Notes under the pieces: model-generated
The model's database searches: none
What the model was told of the DNA's origin: nothing
The model's input: only the letters and a program-made list of their open reading frames with translations
Shown here: one piece after another, positions 17,587-26,875 of the stretch
Layout: each line of letters opens with the position of its first letter
Numbering within the stretch: position 1 is the first letter of the stretch
NCBI GenBank assembly: GCA_903855945.1
Contig: CAIOAK010000160.1
Span: 1-34,712 of the forward strand
Length of the DNA stretch: 34,712 nt
Origin: an uncultured Anaeromyxobacter sp.
GTDB taxonomy: Bacteria; Myxococcota; Myxococcia; Myxococcales; Anaeromyxobacteraceae
Direction of reading: 5' to 3'
Program-made: the position numbers and the translations under genes

Positions 17587-18478
17587 GGTCGCCTCCCTTG
17601 CCGTTGCCCTTGCCGTTGCCCTTGCCATCCCGATGCGAGAACGCCCAGAGACCCATGAGCAGCGGGGGCCAGAGCGTCATCACCACCGGTGGAACTCCCA
17701 GCGCTCCCCGGACCAGCCGGGGATAGGAGTTGTCGTTCACGGCCACCTCGAACCCCAGCTTCTCGAAGGTGATGTCGGTGATGTAGAGCCAGTTGGTCCC
17801 GCCGGCCTCGTGCTCGCCGTAGATGTGCGGGGTGTACTTGTCGGGGTTGCCGTAGACGCGCCCTCGCGCCTCGGCGATGAGCCGTCCGCGGGTTCCGTAG
17901 GTGAGCGCGCCGCTCGGGCAGACGCTGGTGCAGGCCGGTGGCTTCCCCTGCGCCTGCCGACTCGAGCAGAACGTGCACTTGCGGACGACGGGGAGCGCGC
18001 TCGCGTACTGGTACTTCGGCACGCTGAAGGGGCAGGCCACCATGCAGTACCGGCAGCCCATGCATTTCGAGCCGTCGTAGGACACCGGGCCAGTTTCCAG
18101 CTTGTCGAGCGCGCGAACCGGGCAGGCCGACGCGCAGGCCGGCTCCACGCAGTGCATGCACTGCCGCTTCACGAACCGGGGTGAGCCGTCGGGCTTCTCG
18201 GCCCGGAGGACCACGGTGAAGCAGTCCGGTCCGGTGTTCCGGCGGGTGGCGAAGGCCTCCGCGTCGGAGGGAGGGTCCGGGAGCTTGTTGGCCTCGGCGC
18301 AGGCGGCCTCGCAGCCCCTGCAGCCGATGCACTTCGTGGTATCGACGAGGACGGAACTCTCGTCCTCCCCGGCCACCGGGATGCCGTCAGCCGCCGGGGT
18401 CCTGCCCGGAAGCGCGACGAGCGCCGCGGTTCCCGTGGCTCCTGCGATCTGGAGGAAGTGTCGTCTACCGAGCTTCAT
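17579..18478 (-). CDS. HybA-like ferredoxin subunit, four [4Fe-4S] clusters, Tat-exported
   Basis: A 299-residue protein. It begins MKLGRRHFLQIAG, a twin-arginine signal, so it is folded in the cytoplasm and exported with its clusters. Sixteen cysteines fall in four groups: C50/53/56/60, C107/110/115/119, C139/142/145/149 and C168/171/183/187, the HybA/DmsB pattern. A C-terminal hydrophobic helix (about 263-281) anchors it, followed by a tail of Gly-Lys-Gly-Asn repeats. ATG 18478 overlaps the stop of the small Cys-rich gene (ATGA). It should carry electrons between NrfD and the trihaem cytochrome on the periplasmic side. Confidence 0.95.
   Translation of the reverse strand: MKLGRRHFLQIAGATGTAALVALPGRTPAADGIPVAGEDESSVLVDTTKCIGCRGCEAACAEANKLPDPPSDAEAFATRRNTGPDCFTVVLRAEKPDGSPRFVKRQCMHCVEPACASACPVRALDKLETGPVSYDGSKCMGCRYCMVACPFSVPKYQYASALPVVRKCTFCSSRQAQGKPPACTSVCPSGALTYGTRGRLIAEARGRVYGNPDKYTPHIYGEHEAGGTNWLYITDITFEKLGFEVAVNDNSYPRLVRGALGVPPVVMTLWPPLLMGLWAFSHRDGKGNGKGNGKGGDHG
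17595..17626. repeat. 12-bp tandem repeat encoding the Gly-Lys-Gly-Asn tail
   Basis: The unit CCCTTGCCGTTG (plus strand) is repeated about 2.5 times. On the coding strand it specifies GKGN repeats at the C terminus of the ferredoxin subunit. Because the unit is a multiple of three, copy-number changes would lengthen or shorten the tail without a frameshift. Confidence 0.8.
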
Positions 18479-18699
18479 GTGCGGGCCCCCTTCTTCTCCT
18501 TCGATTCCGCGAGCTCGGTCTCGAGCTCCTCGATGGTGTGCAGCGCGCGAGAGAGCGCCTCCTTGTACAGGGTGCAGGCGCTGAAGCCCTCCCCCTCGCA
18601 GGTGGAGGCCGTGGTGATCCGATCGCTCGGGATGAGCTTCTTCTGCGCGGATGCCTGGCAGAACACCATGGTCACTTCGGTGAGGTAGGGGCAGCTCAT
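18475..18699 (-). CDS. Small Cys-rich cytoplasmic protein, first gene of the redox operon
   Basis: A 74-residue protein with GGGAGGA eight bases before ATG 18699. Four cysteines (C3, C14, C34, C42) sit in a compact N-terminal part containing CPYLTEV, VFCQASAQKKLIP, STCEGEGF and ACTLYKE; the C-terminal third is a charged coiled coil (about 44-70). There is no signal peptide. The spacing suggests binding of one metal or FeS cluster, but I do not recognise a named family. It overlaps the ferredoxin gene by four bases (ATGA). A role as a maturation factor, chaperone for the Tat substrate, or redox-sensing partner of the ferredoxin is possible; none is proven. Confidence 0.8.
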   Translation of the reverse strand: MSCPYLTEVTMVFCQASAQKKLIPSDRITTASTCEGEGFSACTLYKEALSRALHTIEELETELAESKEKKGART

Positions 18700-18725
18700 C
18701 GTTCGTTCCTCCCAGCCTTTCCCTT

Positions 18726-18741
18726 TTCAAGGGGCGGGCCA
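18726..18741 (-). promoter_or_regulatory. Sigma54-like promoter of the ferredoxin/NrfD/trihaem operon
   Basis: On the minus strand TGGCCCGCCCCTTGAA matches TGGCACG-N4-TTGCA except for one base in each box (A to C at -24, C to A at -12). The start would be near 18716, about 17 nt before ATG 18699 with GGGAGGA in between. An NtrC-type activator gene lies directly upstream, and a 14-bp inverted repeat is 38-165 bp beyond the promoter. Confidence 0.55.
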
Positions 18742-18778
18742 AGCGGGCTCCATCGGACCCTCGGTGAAATGCGCCCTC

Positions 18779-18890
18779 TTCACGGATGGTTGGGATGGGG
18801 ACATCCGGCTCGGGTCGCAGCCCCCCGGATGGGTCCCGATGCGTTTCTCAACGGATGAAAGCGCCACACCGAGGCGCAACCATCCGTGAA
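18779..18890. promoter_or_regulatory. 14-bp inverted repeat, candidate enhancer pair
   Basis: TTCACGGATGGTTG (18779-18792) recurs exactly in inverted orientation as CAACCATCCGTGAA (18877-18890). A related half, TCAACGGATGAAA, is at 18848-18860. The pair lies between the NtrC-type regulator gene and the sigma54-like promoter, at the distance typical of upstream activating sequences. Binding by the adjacent NtrC-type protein is inferred. Confidence 0.55.
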
Positions 18891-18974
18891 CACTGACGTT
18901 TATGGCGCTGCGTCGCGGGGTGTCGAGAACTTCACCGTTCGTCGAATAACTCGGCACCCGCCCGGGTCGGGGCA

Positions 18975-20347
<1,373 letters not shown>

Positions 20348-20351
<4 letters not shown>

Positions 20352-20881
20352 CTCGCCTCCCCACCGCTGCGCATCACGCGTCCGCGGCACGTCGTGCAGA
20401 ACTCGCCCCGCTTCTTGTCCACGTCCCTCGCGCCGGACGAGCGCCCCATGACACATCCCGGGCGGTCGCAGTGGACCAGCCCGAAGCAGTGGCCGAGCTC
20501 GTGGACGGACTCCTTGGCCAGCCGCTCCAGCGCCACGCGCGGGTCGGGGAGACCCGGCTCGCCGAGCCGTGCGCTGGAGACCACGGCCGCCCGCCCGCCC
20601 AGTTGCGCCTCGCCGAAGACGAAGGTGAGGATGGGGATGAAGAGGTCCTGGTCGGTCACCGCGAGCACCAGACCCGGCGGCCCGGACTGGACGAGCCACG
20701 CCAGGATCCGCGATGTGGACCACTGCTTGCGCCGGGCGTCGTAGGCGTCCGGGGGGCGGGCCGGGTCGTCCCAGACGGCCACGGGGAGGCCGATGGCTCG
20801 CCCCAGGTGGAGCTGGAGGTGCTCGAGGGTCCGGGGCCCGGGGTCCTTCTCGCCGATCCACCACAGGTGTATGGCCTCCAC
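20348..20881 (-). CDS. amzA: Archaemetzincin (M54 metallopeptidase)
   Basis: A 177-residue cytoplasmic protein. The active-site motif HExxHxxGxxHC is complete: H127 E128 L G H131 C F G L V H137 C138. A second, structural zinc site C138-x4-C143-x18-C162-x2-C165 includes the Met two residues after C143 that is part of the archaemetzincin signature. The start codon is GTG at 20881, one base after the kinase stop, and the stop overlaps the regulator start (ATGA). Archaemetzincins are aminopeptidase-like in the few tested cases, and their biological role is poorly known. Here its insertion between a haem-motif kinase and its regulator suggests a function in that signalling pathway, for example turnover of a component. 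Confidence 0.9.
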
Positions 20882-20882
20882 G

Positions 20883-22601
20883 TCACGATCCGTGCGAGGC
20901 GGGGACGCGGATGGTGAACCGGGTCCCCTTCCCCGGCTCGCTCTCCACCGTCACCTTCCCCTTGTGCCGCTCGACGATCCCGTAGACCACCGAGAGGCCG
21001 AGTCCGGTGCCCTTCTCCTTCGTGGTGAAGAAGGGGTCGAAGATCTTCAGCATCAGCTCCTTCGGGATGCCCGGGCCGTCGTCCTGGAAGACCATCTCCA
21101 CGGCGTCGTCCTCCGGGAGCGGCCGGGTGGTGATGCGCAGCCGCCCTCCCTTGCCCATGGCCTCGACGGCGTTCATGACGATGTTGACGAAGGCCTGCCG
21201 GAGCTGGCCGAAGTCGCCCAGGACCAGCGGAACCCGGGCCAGATCCTTCTCCACCACCACGCCCACCATGGCGATCTGGTTCGCCACGAGCTGCAGGACC
21301 TCGTCGAGGACGTGGTTCACGTCTACGGGCTTCAGCGCCAGCGGCCGCTCCCGGGCGAAGTCGAGCAGGTTGCGCACGATGGCCGTGCAGCGCTCCGTCT
21401 CCCGCTGCACGAGCGCCAGCTGCTTCACGAGGGTGCGCCGCTCCACCTCGCCGACCGGCCCGTGCTCGATGGTCCGGATCATGAGCTTCGCGAAGGTGAG
21501 GATCCCGGCCAGCGGATTGTTGATCTCGTGGGCGATGGAGGCCGAGAGCTTGCCGAGCGAGGAGAGCTTCTCGGTGCGGACGAGCGTGTCCTGGGCTGCC
21601 CGCAGCTCGCTGGTGCGCTCCTCGACCTTGTGCTCCAGCTGCTCGTTCAGCGCCTCCAGCTCCCCCTCGACCCGTGCGAGCGACCGGGTCATCTCGTTGA
21701 AGGAGGCCGCCAGCAGCCCGAGCTCGCCGCGGAAGTCCACGTGCAGCTCGGTGCCGAGATCGTCGTGGGCCACCCGCCGCGTGGCCTGCACGAGCGCCTC
21801 CACCGGGCGCACCACCCGGTGGGAGGCCACCCACCAGAACACCGAACCGAGCAGGAGGGCGAGGAGGGCCGTGACGAGGAGGCTGACCCGGCGGAAGGTG
21901 AGCAGATCGTGGTCGACGGAGGCGAGCGACACGCCCGTGTCGAGGACCCCCAGGACCTGGGCGGTTCGCGGGTGGGCGTGGCAGGCGGCGGTGGTGCAGT
22001 CGGGGCTCGACCGGATGGGGGTGACGATGGAGAGGACGCGACCCTGCTGCCCCTCGTAGACCCGCGCCCGGAGCGCGTCGATGGGGACGGTGAGGTTCTC
22101 GTTCTCCCCGTGGCAGGCGTTGCATCCCTCGGCCCGCTTGTCGACGAGCTGGCCGCGCTCGCCCCCCACCGTGGAGAAGGTGATCCGCCCCTCCTTGTTG
22201 ATGATCCGGACGTGCGCGATCTGCCCCTGGCGGCCGACGTTGTCGATGATGGAGTAGGCGTCGCTCCGCTCGTCCTTCAGCATGGCGTGCCGGATCGACG
22301 CGGCCACGGTCTCCGAGACGAGTGCGGTGGCCGCCGTCGCGCTGGCGATCCGCTGCCTCGAGATGGTCGTCTCCACCACGGCGAAGGCGACGATCGAGGC
22401 CACCACGAGCGCCGCCACCACGCCGAGGAGCTGGGTGGAGATCCGATCGCGCCAGGGGATGGAGTCGAGCGCCGAGCGATCGTGGCCGTGGCCCGACGCG
22501 CCACCGGGTTTCGACCCGCTCGTCCTTCCCGCTTCCTGCAACCGTGCCTCCCGGCAATCGCGATCCGCCACGAGCCTACTCCCCTCGCGGGAAACGTCCA
22601 T
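20883..22601 (-). CDS. Sensor histidine kinase with two haem-c motifs (system 3)
   Basis: A 572-residue membrane kinase with TM1 at about 57-78 and TM2 at about 238-260. The periplasmic domain between them contains CNACH at 160-164 and a second, wider motif C202-TTAA-CH at 207-208 (Cx4CH), so it may bind two c-type haems. HAMP follows (about 260-312), then a coiled coil (about 305-342), HisKA with H358 in SASIAHEINNPLAG, and HATPase (NAVEAMG, DDGPGIP, GTGLGLSV). The first 50 residues are polar and poorly conserved-looking, so a start later than ATG 22601 is possible. It begins an operon with archaemetzincin and the NtrC-type regulator and diverges from purU. Confidence 0.92.
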   Translation of the reverse strand: MDVSREGSRLVADRDCREARLQEAGRTSGSKPGGASGHGHDRSALDSIPWRDRISTQLLGVVAALVVASIVAFAVVETTISRQRIASATAATALVSETVAASIRHAMLKDERSDAYSIIDNVGRQGQIAHVRIINKEGRITFSTVGGERGQLVDKRAEGCNACHGENENLTVPIDALRARVYEGQQGRVLSIVTPIRSSPDCTTAACHAHPRTAQVLGVLDTGVSLASVDHDLLTFRRVSLLVTALLALLLGSVFWWVASHRVVRPVEALVQATRRVAHDDLGTELHVDFRGELGLLAASFNEMTRSLARVEGELEALNEQLEHKVEERTSELRAAQDTLVRTEKLSSLGKLSASIAHEINNPLAGILTFAKLMIRTIEHGPVGEVERRTLVKQLALVQRETERCTAIVRNLLDFARERPLALKPVDVNHVLDEVLQLVANQIAMVGVVVEKDLARVPLVLGDFGQLRQAFVNIVMNAVEAMGKGGRLRITTRPLPEDDAVEMVFQDDGPGIPKELMLKIFDPFFTTKEKGTGLGLSVVYGIVERHKGKVTVESEPGKGTRFTIRVPASHGS

Positions 22602-22668
22602 CGCCGTTTCGTCATCCCAGGTAGGGCTTCGATTTCCGCCCCTCGCCGCGCCGGGTTACACATCGCGC

Positions 22669-23520
22669 ATGCACGCCGTCCTGCTCATCCGCTGCCCGGA
22701 CCGCCCCGGCATCGTGGCCACCGTTTCGACCTTCCTCTTCCGGCACGGCGCCAACGTCGTGGACCTCGACCAGCACAGCACCGAGGAGGCGCCGGGCACC
22801 TATTTCATGCGGCTCGAGTTCCAGGTGGAGGGACTGGATATCCCGCTCCCCGACCTCGGCCGCGCCTTCGGCGACGAGGTGGCCACGCCGATGGGGATGG
22901 AGTGGCGCCTCGCCAGCCATGCGGAGCGGAGACGGGTGGCCGTGCTCGTCTCCCGGCACGACCATGCGATGCTCGACCTGCTCTGGAACTGGAGACGGGG
23001 CGACCTGCGCGCCGAGATCCCGCTCGTCCTCTCCAACCACCCCGACCTCCGGCCCTCCGTGGAATCCTTCGGGGTCCCCTTCCTCCACGTCCCGAACGAC
23101 CGGGCCAACCGGGAGGAGGCGGAGACCCGCATGCTCGAGGCGCTCGAGGGGCGCGTCGACCTCGTGGTCCTCGCCCGCTACATGCAGGTCCTCTCCCCGC
23201 GGTTCGTCGAGCGCTACGCGGGGCGCATCATCAACATCCACCACTCGTTCCTGCCCGCCTTCGCCGGCGCCGATCCGTACCGGCAGGCCTACGACCGGGG
23301 CGTCAAGATCGTCGGGGCCACCGCCCACTACGTCACCGCCGAGCTCGACCAGGGTCCCATCATCGACCAGGACGTCGCCCGCGTGAGCCACAAGGACTCG
23401 GTGGAGGATCTCCGGGCGCTGGGGCGCGATCTGGAGCGGCGGGTCCTCTTCCGGGCCGTCCGGTGGCACTGCGAGGACCGAGTCCTCGTCCACGGCAACA
23501 AGACGATCGTGTTCGCCTGA
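22669..23520 (+). CDS. purU: Formyltetrahydrofolate deformylase
   Basis: Hydrolyses 10-formyl-THF to formate and THF, balancing one-carbon pools and feeding formate to purine synthesis. The 283 residues match the family (about 280). An N-terminal ACT domain (1-85) begins VLLIRCPDRPGIVATVS. The formyltransferase fold follows with SNHPDLRP, ARYMQVLSP, the catalytic INIHHSFLPAF (Asn and His) and the Asp in LDQGPIIDQD. ATG 22669 was chosen because the ACT domain begins at once; no clear ribosome-binding site precedes it. It is divergent from kinase 3 with 67 bp between, and ends four bases from the convergent TerC gene. Confidence 0.96.
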   Translation: MHAVLLIRCPDRPGIVATVSTFLFRHGANVVDLDQHSTEEAPGTYFMRLEFQVEGLDIPLPDLGRAFGDEVATPMGMEWRLASHAERRRVAVLVSRHDHAMLDLLWNWRRGDLRAEIPLVLSNHPDLRPSVESFGVPFLHVPNDRANREEAETRMLEALEGRVDLVVLARYMQVLSPRFVERYAGRIINIHHSFLPAFAGADPYRQAYDRGVKIVGATAHYVTAELDQGPIIDQDVARVSHKDSVEDLRALGRDLERRVLFRAVRWHCEDRVLVHGNKTIVFA

Positions 23521-23524
23521 GGAT

Positions 23525-24508
23525 CTACGGCGGCGGATTCAGGTCGTCATCCCGGCCCGGCTCCACCCGGGGGGTACGCCCCGTCGTGAGCCAGGAGGCG
23601 AGCACGGCCAGGCTCAGGATCCCCAGCACCACCAGGAGGGACACGGCGGCGGGAACCTTCACCCAGCGCACCACGACCATCTTGACGCCCACGTAGATGA
23701 GCACCGCCGAGAGGCCGGGGCGCAGGTAGACGAAGCGACCCACCATCTCGGCCAGCAGGAAGTAGAGCGCCCGGAGTCCGAGGATGGCGAAGATGTTGGA
23801 CGTGAAGACGATGAACGGGTCGGAGCTCACCGCGAAGACGGCCGGGATCGAATCCACCGCGAAGGCGACGTCGGCGAACTCGATGGCGACGAGCGCGAGG
23901 AGGAGCGGCGTGGCCCGGATCCGTCCGTCCTCCCGGACCAGGAAGGCGTTGCCGCGCAGGCCGTCCGTCGTGGGGAGCACGCGACGGACCCGATCGAGGA
24001 TGCGCCTGCCCCCCGCGCCCGGGTCCTCCTCCTGCGCCCAGAGCTTCCACCCGGTGTAGACGAGGAAGGCCCCGAGCACGTAGGTGAGCCACTGGAAGCG
24101 CTCGAGGAGCGAGATCCCGCCCACGATCATGACGGCGCGCAGGATGAGCGCCGAGAGGATCCCCCAGAAGAGCACCCGGTGCTGGAGCTGGCGCGGGATG
24201 CCGAGTGTCCCGAAGAGGACGACGAAGACGAAGAGGTTGTCGACCGAGAGCGACTTCTCCACCACCCAGGCGGTGAGGAACTCCTGCCCGCGCGCCCTCC
24301 CGCCGAGGACGAAGACGCCGGCGCCGAAGAGGAGCGCGAGCGCGATCCACATCGCGCTCCAGCCCAGCGCCTCCCGGGTTCCGACCACGTGGTCCCGGCG
24401 GTTGAGGATCCCCAGGTCGAGCGCGAGCATCCCGAGCACGAAGGCCAGGAATCCGACCCAGAGGATGGGCGTGCCGATCGAGGTCATCCGTGCACCAGCC
24501 GCGGTCAT
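23525..24508 (-). CDS. TerC-family integral membrane protein (Alx-like)
   Basis: A protein of about 327 residues with seven to nine helices. Family hallmarks are the acidic residues buried in helices: LGMLALDLGIL, EKSLSVDNLFVFVV, EFADVAFAVDSIPAVFAV and SNIFAILGLRALYF. TerC/Alx proteins are linked to tellurite resistance, pH response and manganese export; metal ion export near the Sec translocon is the current idea. Start: ATG 24508 or ATG 24487, neither with a strong ribosome-binding site; the first is annotated. No manganese riboswitch is recognisable upstream. It ends four bases from purU and diverges from the multicopper oxidase gene. Confidence 0.9.
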   Translation of the reverse strand: MTAAGARMTSIGTPILWVGFLAFVLGMLALDLGILNRRDHVVGTREALGWSAMWIALALLFGAGVFVLGGRARGQEFLTAWVVEKSLSVDNLFVFVVLFGTLGIPRQLQHRVLFWGILSALILRAVMIVGGISLLERFQWLTYVLGAFLVYTGWKLWAQEEDPGAGGRRILDRVRRVLPTTDGLRGNAFLVREDGRIRATPLLLALVAIEFADVAFAVDSIPAVFAVSSDPFIVFTSNIFAILGLRALYFLLAEMVGRFVYLRPGLSAVLIYVGVKMVVVRWVKVPAAVSLLVVLGILSLAVLASWLTTGRTPRVEPGRDDDLNPPP

Positions 24509-24635
24509 ACCACGGGGTCCCGGATGGGGCTGCCCGGGGCACGCAGGTGACGGCGACCGATGGCGGCGAATGCAACTAACGGTTTGGCCGTCTCCGGGAC
24601 CTCCTGGGGTCACGACACACCTGAGGAGATTCCAG

Positions 24636-26156
24636 ATGCCCCCGCGATACGACCGCCGCACAGCACTTCGCCCGCTTCTCGCCGCCCTGGCCCTGGCAGG
24701 AGCCCTCGCTGCCTGTGGCGGCAGTGGCACGAGTTCGGGCGACACTCCCGTCACCTACAACGACCTGGCCGTCCCTCCCCTCCTGACCGGAACGACCTCG
24801 GGAGGCGTCACCACCTTCGACCTTGCGCTGGCCGCGTCCACGAAGCAGCTGAAGCCAGGGGCCAGGACGGAGACCTACGGGTTCAACGGTGCCGACTTCT
24901 GGGGCCCGACCCTGGTCCTGAACCGTGGCGACCCGGTCCGGATGAACGTGCGCAACGACCTCGCGGAAGAGACCACGGTCCACTGGCACGGGCTCCTCCT
25001 GCCCGGGAGCGCGGACGGCGGACCTCACCAGGTCGTCATGCCCGGCGCCACGTGGCTGACCCCTGCCTTCCCCGTGAAGAACCGGGCCGCCACCTACTGG
25101 TACCACCCGCACATGCACATGATGACGCAGAAGCAGCTCACCCTGGGCGCCGGGGGGCTCATCATCGTCCGGGACGCGGAGGAGGCCGCCCTCCCGCTCC
25201 CCAGGACCTACGGAGTGGACGACATCCCGCTCGTGCTCACCAGCCGGCGATTCACCACGACGAGCGGGGTCGCCAACCAGTTCCAGTACACGACCATCGC
25301 CTACGGCGACTACCTGCTCGCGAACGGAACGATGAACGCCCAGGTGAGCCTCCCACGACAGGTCGTGCGCCTGCGCATCCTGAACGGGGAGATCGAGCGC
25401 GGCTACAACCTCGGCTTCAAGGACGGCCGGACATTCCAGGTCATCGGCGGTGACGGTGGGCTGCTCGCCGCGCCGGTCCCGGTGACCCGCCTCGTCCTGG
25501 TGCCGGGCGAACGCTACGAGATCCTCGTCGACCTCTCCGGCGACACCGTGGGCAGCACACTCGATCTCCAGTCCTTCAACGGGCCGGGCTCCGGCCTCGC
25601 CTTCGGGTTCGCTGGCTACGAGAACGCCACGTCGGGGGAGTTCGGCAGCCTCCTCAACTACCGGACCTTCGACGTGCTGCACGTCCGCGTTGCCGCGGCC
25701 AGGTCCGGCGGCGTCACCGCCCTCCCCGCGACCCTGGTGAGCAGCACCTACCCGAGCGTGGGCGACGTGAGCCGGTCGCGAACGGTCAACATCACCGCAG
25801 ATGGGCCGGGGGCTCCGTTCACCTTCGACGGGCTCGGCTTCGACATGGACCGGATCGATCAGTTCGTGACGGCAGGCGCCACCGAGTCATGGACCATCAC
25901 GGCCGGGACGATCTTCAGCCATTCGTTCCACATCCACGGAGTGCAGTTCAAGATCCTGGCGCGCAACGGCAGCGCGAGCGCCGTCGGCAGCCACGAGCAG
26001 GGATGGAAGGACACGGTCTACCTGCCCATCCGGGAGGCGGCCACCTTCATCGCCCGGTTCGACGAGACGGCCGATGCCTCGTTCCCGTTCATGTACCACT
26101 GCCACATGGTGAACCATGAAGATGGCGGGCTCATGGGGCAGTTCACGGTCCACTGA
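24636..26156 (+). CDS. Multicopper oxidase lipoprotein (CueO/laccase-like)
   Basis: A 506-residue exported protein with a lipobox LAAC at 24-27 after a hydrophobic signal, so it is lipid-anchored. Copper ligand motifs are complete: HWHG at 116-119, HPHMH at 157-161, HSFHIHGVQF from 429 and HCHMVNHEDGGLM at 488-500. These provide the trinuclear centre and the type 1 copper (C489, H494). The position that is the axial Met in CueO and CotA (Cys+10) is Leu499 here; a Met follows at 500. The family oxidises Cu(I), phenols or metal ions with O2. ATG 24636 has GAGGAG seven bases upstream. Monocistronic between divergent TerC and the exbB operon. Confidence 0.94.
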   Translation: MPPRYDRRTALRPLLAALALAGALAACGGSGTSSGDTPVTYNDLAVPPLLTGTTSGGVTTFDLALAASTKQLKPGARTETYGFNGADFWGPTLVLNRGDPVRMNVRNDLAEETTVHWHGLLLPGSADGGPHQVVMPGATWLTPAFPVKNRAATYWYHPHMHMMTQKQLTLGAGGLIIVRDAEEAALPLPRTYGVDDIPLVLTSRRFTTTSGVANQFQYTTIAYGDYLLANGTMNAQVSLPRQVVRLRILNGEIERGYNLGFKDGRTFQVIGGDGGLLAAPVPVTRLVLVPGERYEILVDLSGDTVGSTLDLQSFNGPGSGLAFGFAGYENATSGEFGSLLNYRTFDVLHVRVAAARSGGVTALPATLVSSTYPSVGDVSRSRTVNITADGPGAPFTFDGLGFDMDRIDQFVTAGATESWTITAGTIFSHSFHIHGVQFKILARNGSASAVGSHEQGWKDTVYLPIREAATFIARFDETADASFPFMYHCHMVNHEDGGLMGQFTVH

Positions 26157-26218
26157 CCCCAGGTACCCGAAGAGCTTGTTCCGTGGAAAACACCCGTCGG
26201 CCCGATTAAAAGGAGCGA

Positions 26219-26875
26219 ATGCTTACCCAGAGATTCCTGCAACTTAACCTGCTGGGGGCCGAGTGGGTGAACTGGCTCCTCGTCCTCCTCTCCCTGGTGG
26301 GCGTCGCCATCACCATCGACCGGGTCCTCCTCTACGTGCGGACCCGGGAGCGTTTCGGCGCCCTCCAGACGGGGCTCCAGGAGGCGCTTCGCCGCAACGA
26401 CCTCGCAGCAGCCCAGGCACTCGTGCGGAGCGACTCGCTCATTCGCAACGTCCTGCGCGCCGGGCTCGATGCCGTGGGCCGTGGCGCCCGGGACCCCAAG
26501 GCGGTCGAGGAGGAGATGCTCGCGGCGCTGGCGGCCGAGCGGTCCCGCTACGACGCCCGCGTGGCCTGGCTCACCACCATCGCCAACATCGCACCGCTCG
26601 TGGGGCTGCTCGGGACCATCATCGGGGTCGTCGGGGCCTTCTACGGACTCGGCCAGGCGGGCACGACCCAGTCGGCCGGCAATCCCCAGGTGATGTCCTC
26701 CATCGCCGAGGCGCTCGCCTCCACCGCCTTCGGGATCTTCGTGGCCGTGCCGGGAGTGGTCACCTACAACATCCTCCGCGCCCACATGGCGGGACGCCTG
26801 CGCGAGGCCGAGTCCCTCATGCGGGAACTGCTCGCCAATCTGGGTCGGCTCGAGGCATCGGAGGAGACTCCGTGA
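26219..26875 (+). CDS. exbB: ExbB/TolQ-family proton channel
   Basis: A 218-residue inner-membrane protein, with AAGGAG six bases before ATG 26219. TM1 is at about 16-38; the two later helices lie around 120-150 (IAPLVGLLGTIIGVVGAFYG) and 165-190 (ALASTAFGIFVAVPGVVTY), the latter with the conserved Thr in the proton path. The MotA/TolQ/ExbB family converts proton motive force to movement. The adjacent exbD, tonB and receptor genes point to the ExbB rather than the TolQ role, although the two cannot be told apart on sequence alone. First gene of a five-gene operon. Confidence 0.92.
   Translation: MLTQRFLQLNLLGAEWVNWLLVLLSLVGVAITIDRVLLYVRTRERFGALQTGLQEALRRNDLAAAQALVRSDSLIRNVLRAGLDAVGRGARDPKAVEEEMLAALAAERSRYDARVAWLTTIANIAPLVGLLGTIIGVVGAFYGLGQAGTTQSAGNPQVMSSIAEALASTAFGIFVAVPGVVTYNILRAHMAGRLREAESLMRELLANLGRLEASEETP

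Noticed and set aside
20793-23696. A 967-codon plus-strand open frame overlapping kinase 3 and purU
   Set aside because: It is antisense to kinase 3 and out of frame with purU; there are no family motifs.
24509-24635. A manganese (yybP-ykoY) riboswitch before the TerC gene, or a CueR box before the oxidase gene
   Set aside because: The conserved yybP-ykoY core is not recognisable. The short dyads here (ACGG/CCGT and GACC/GGTC) are too weak to call a CueR site.
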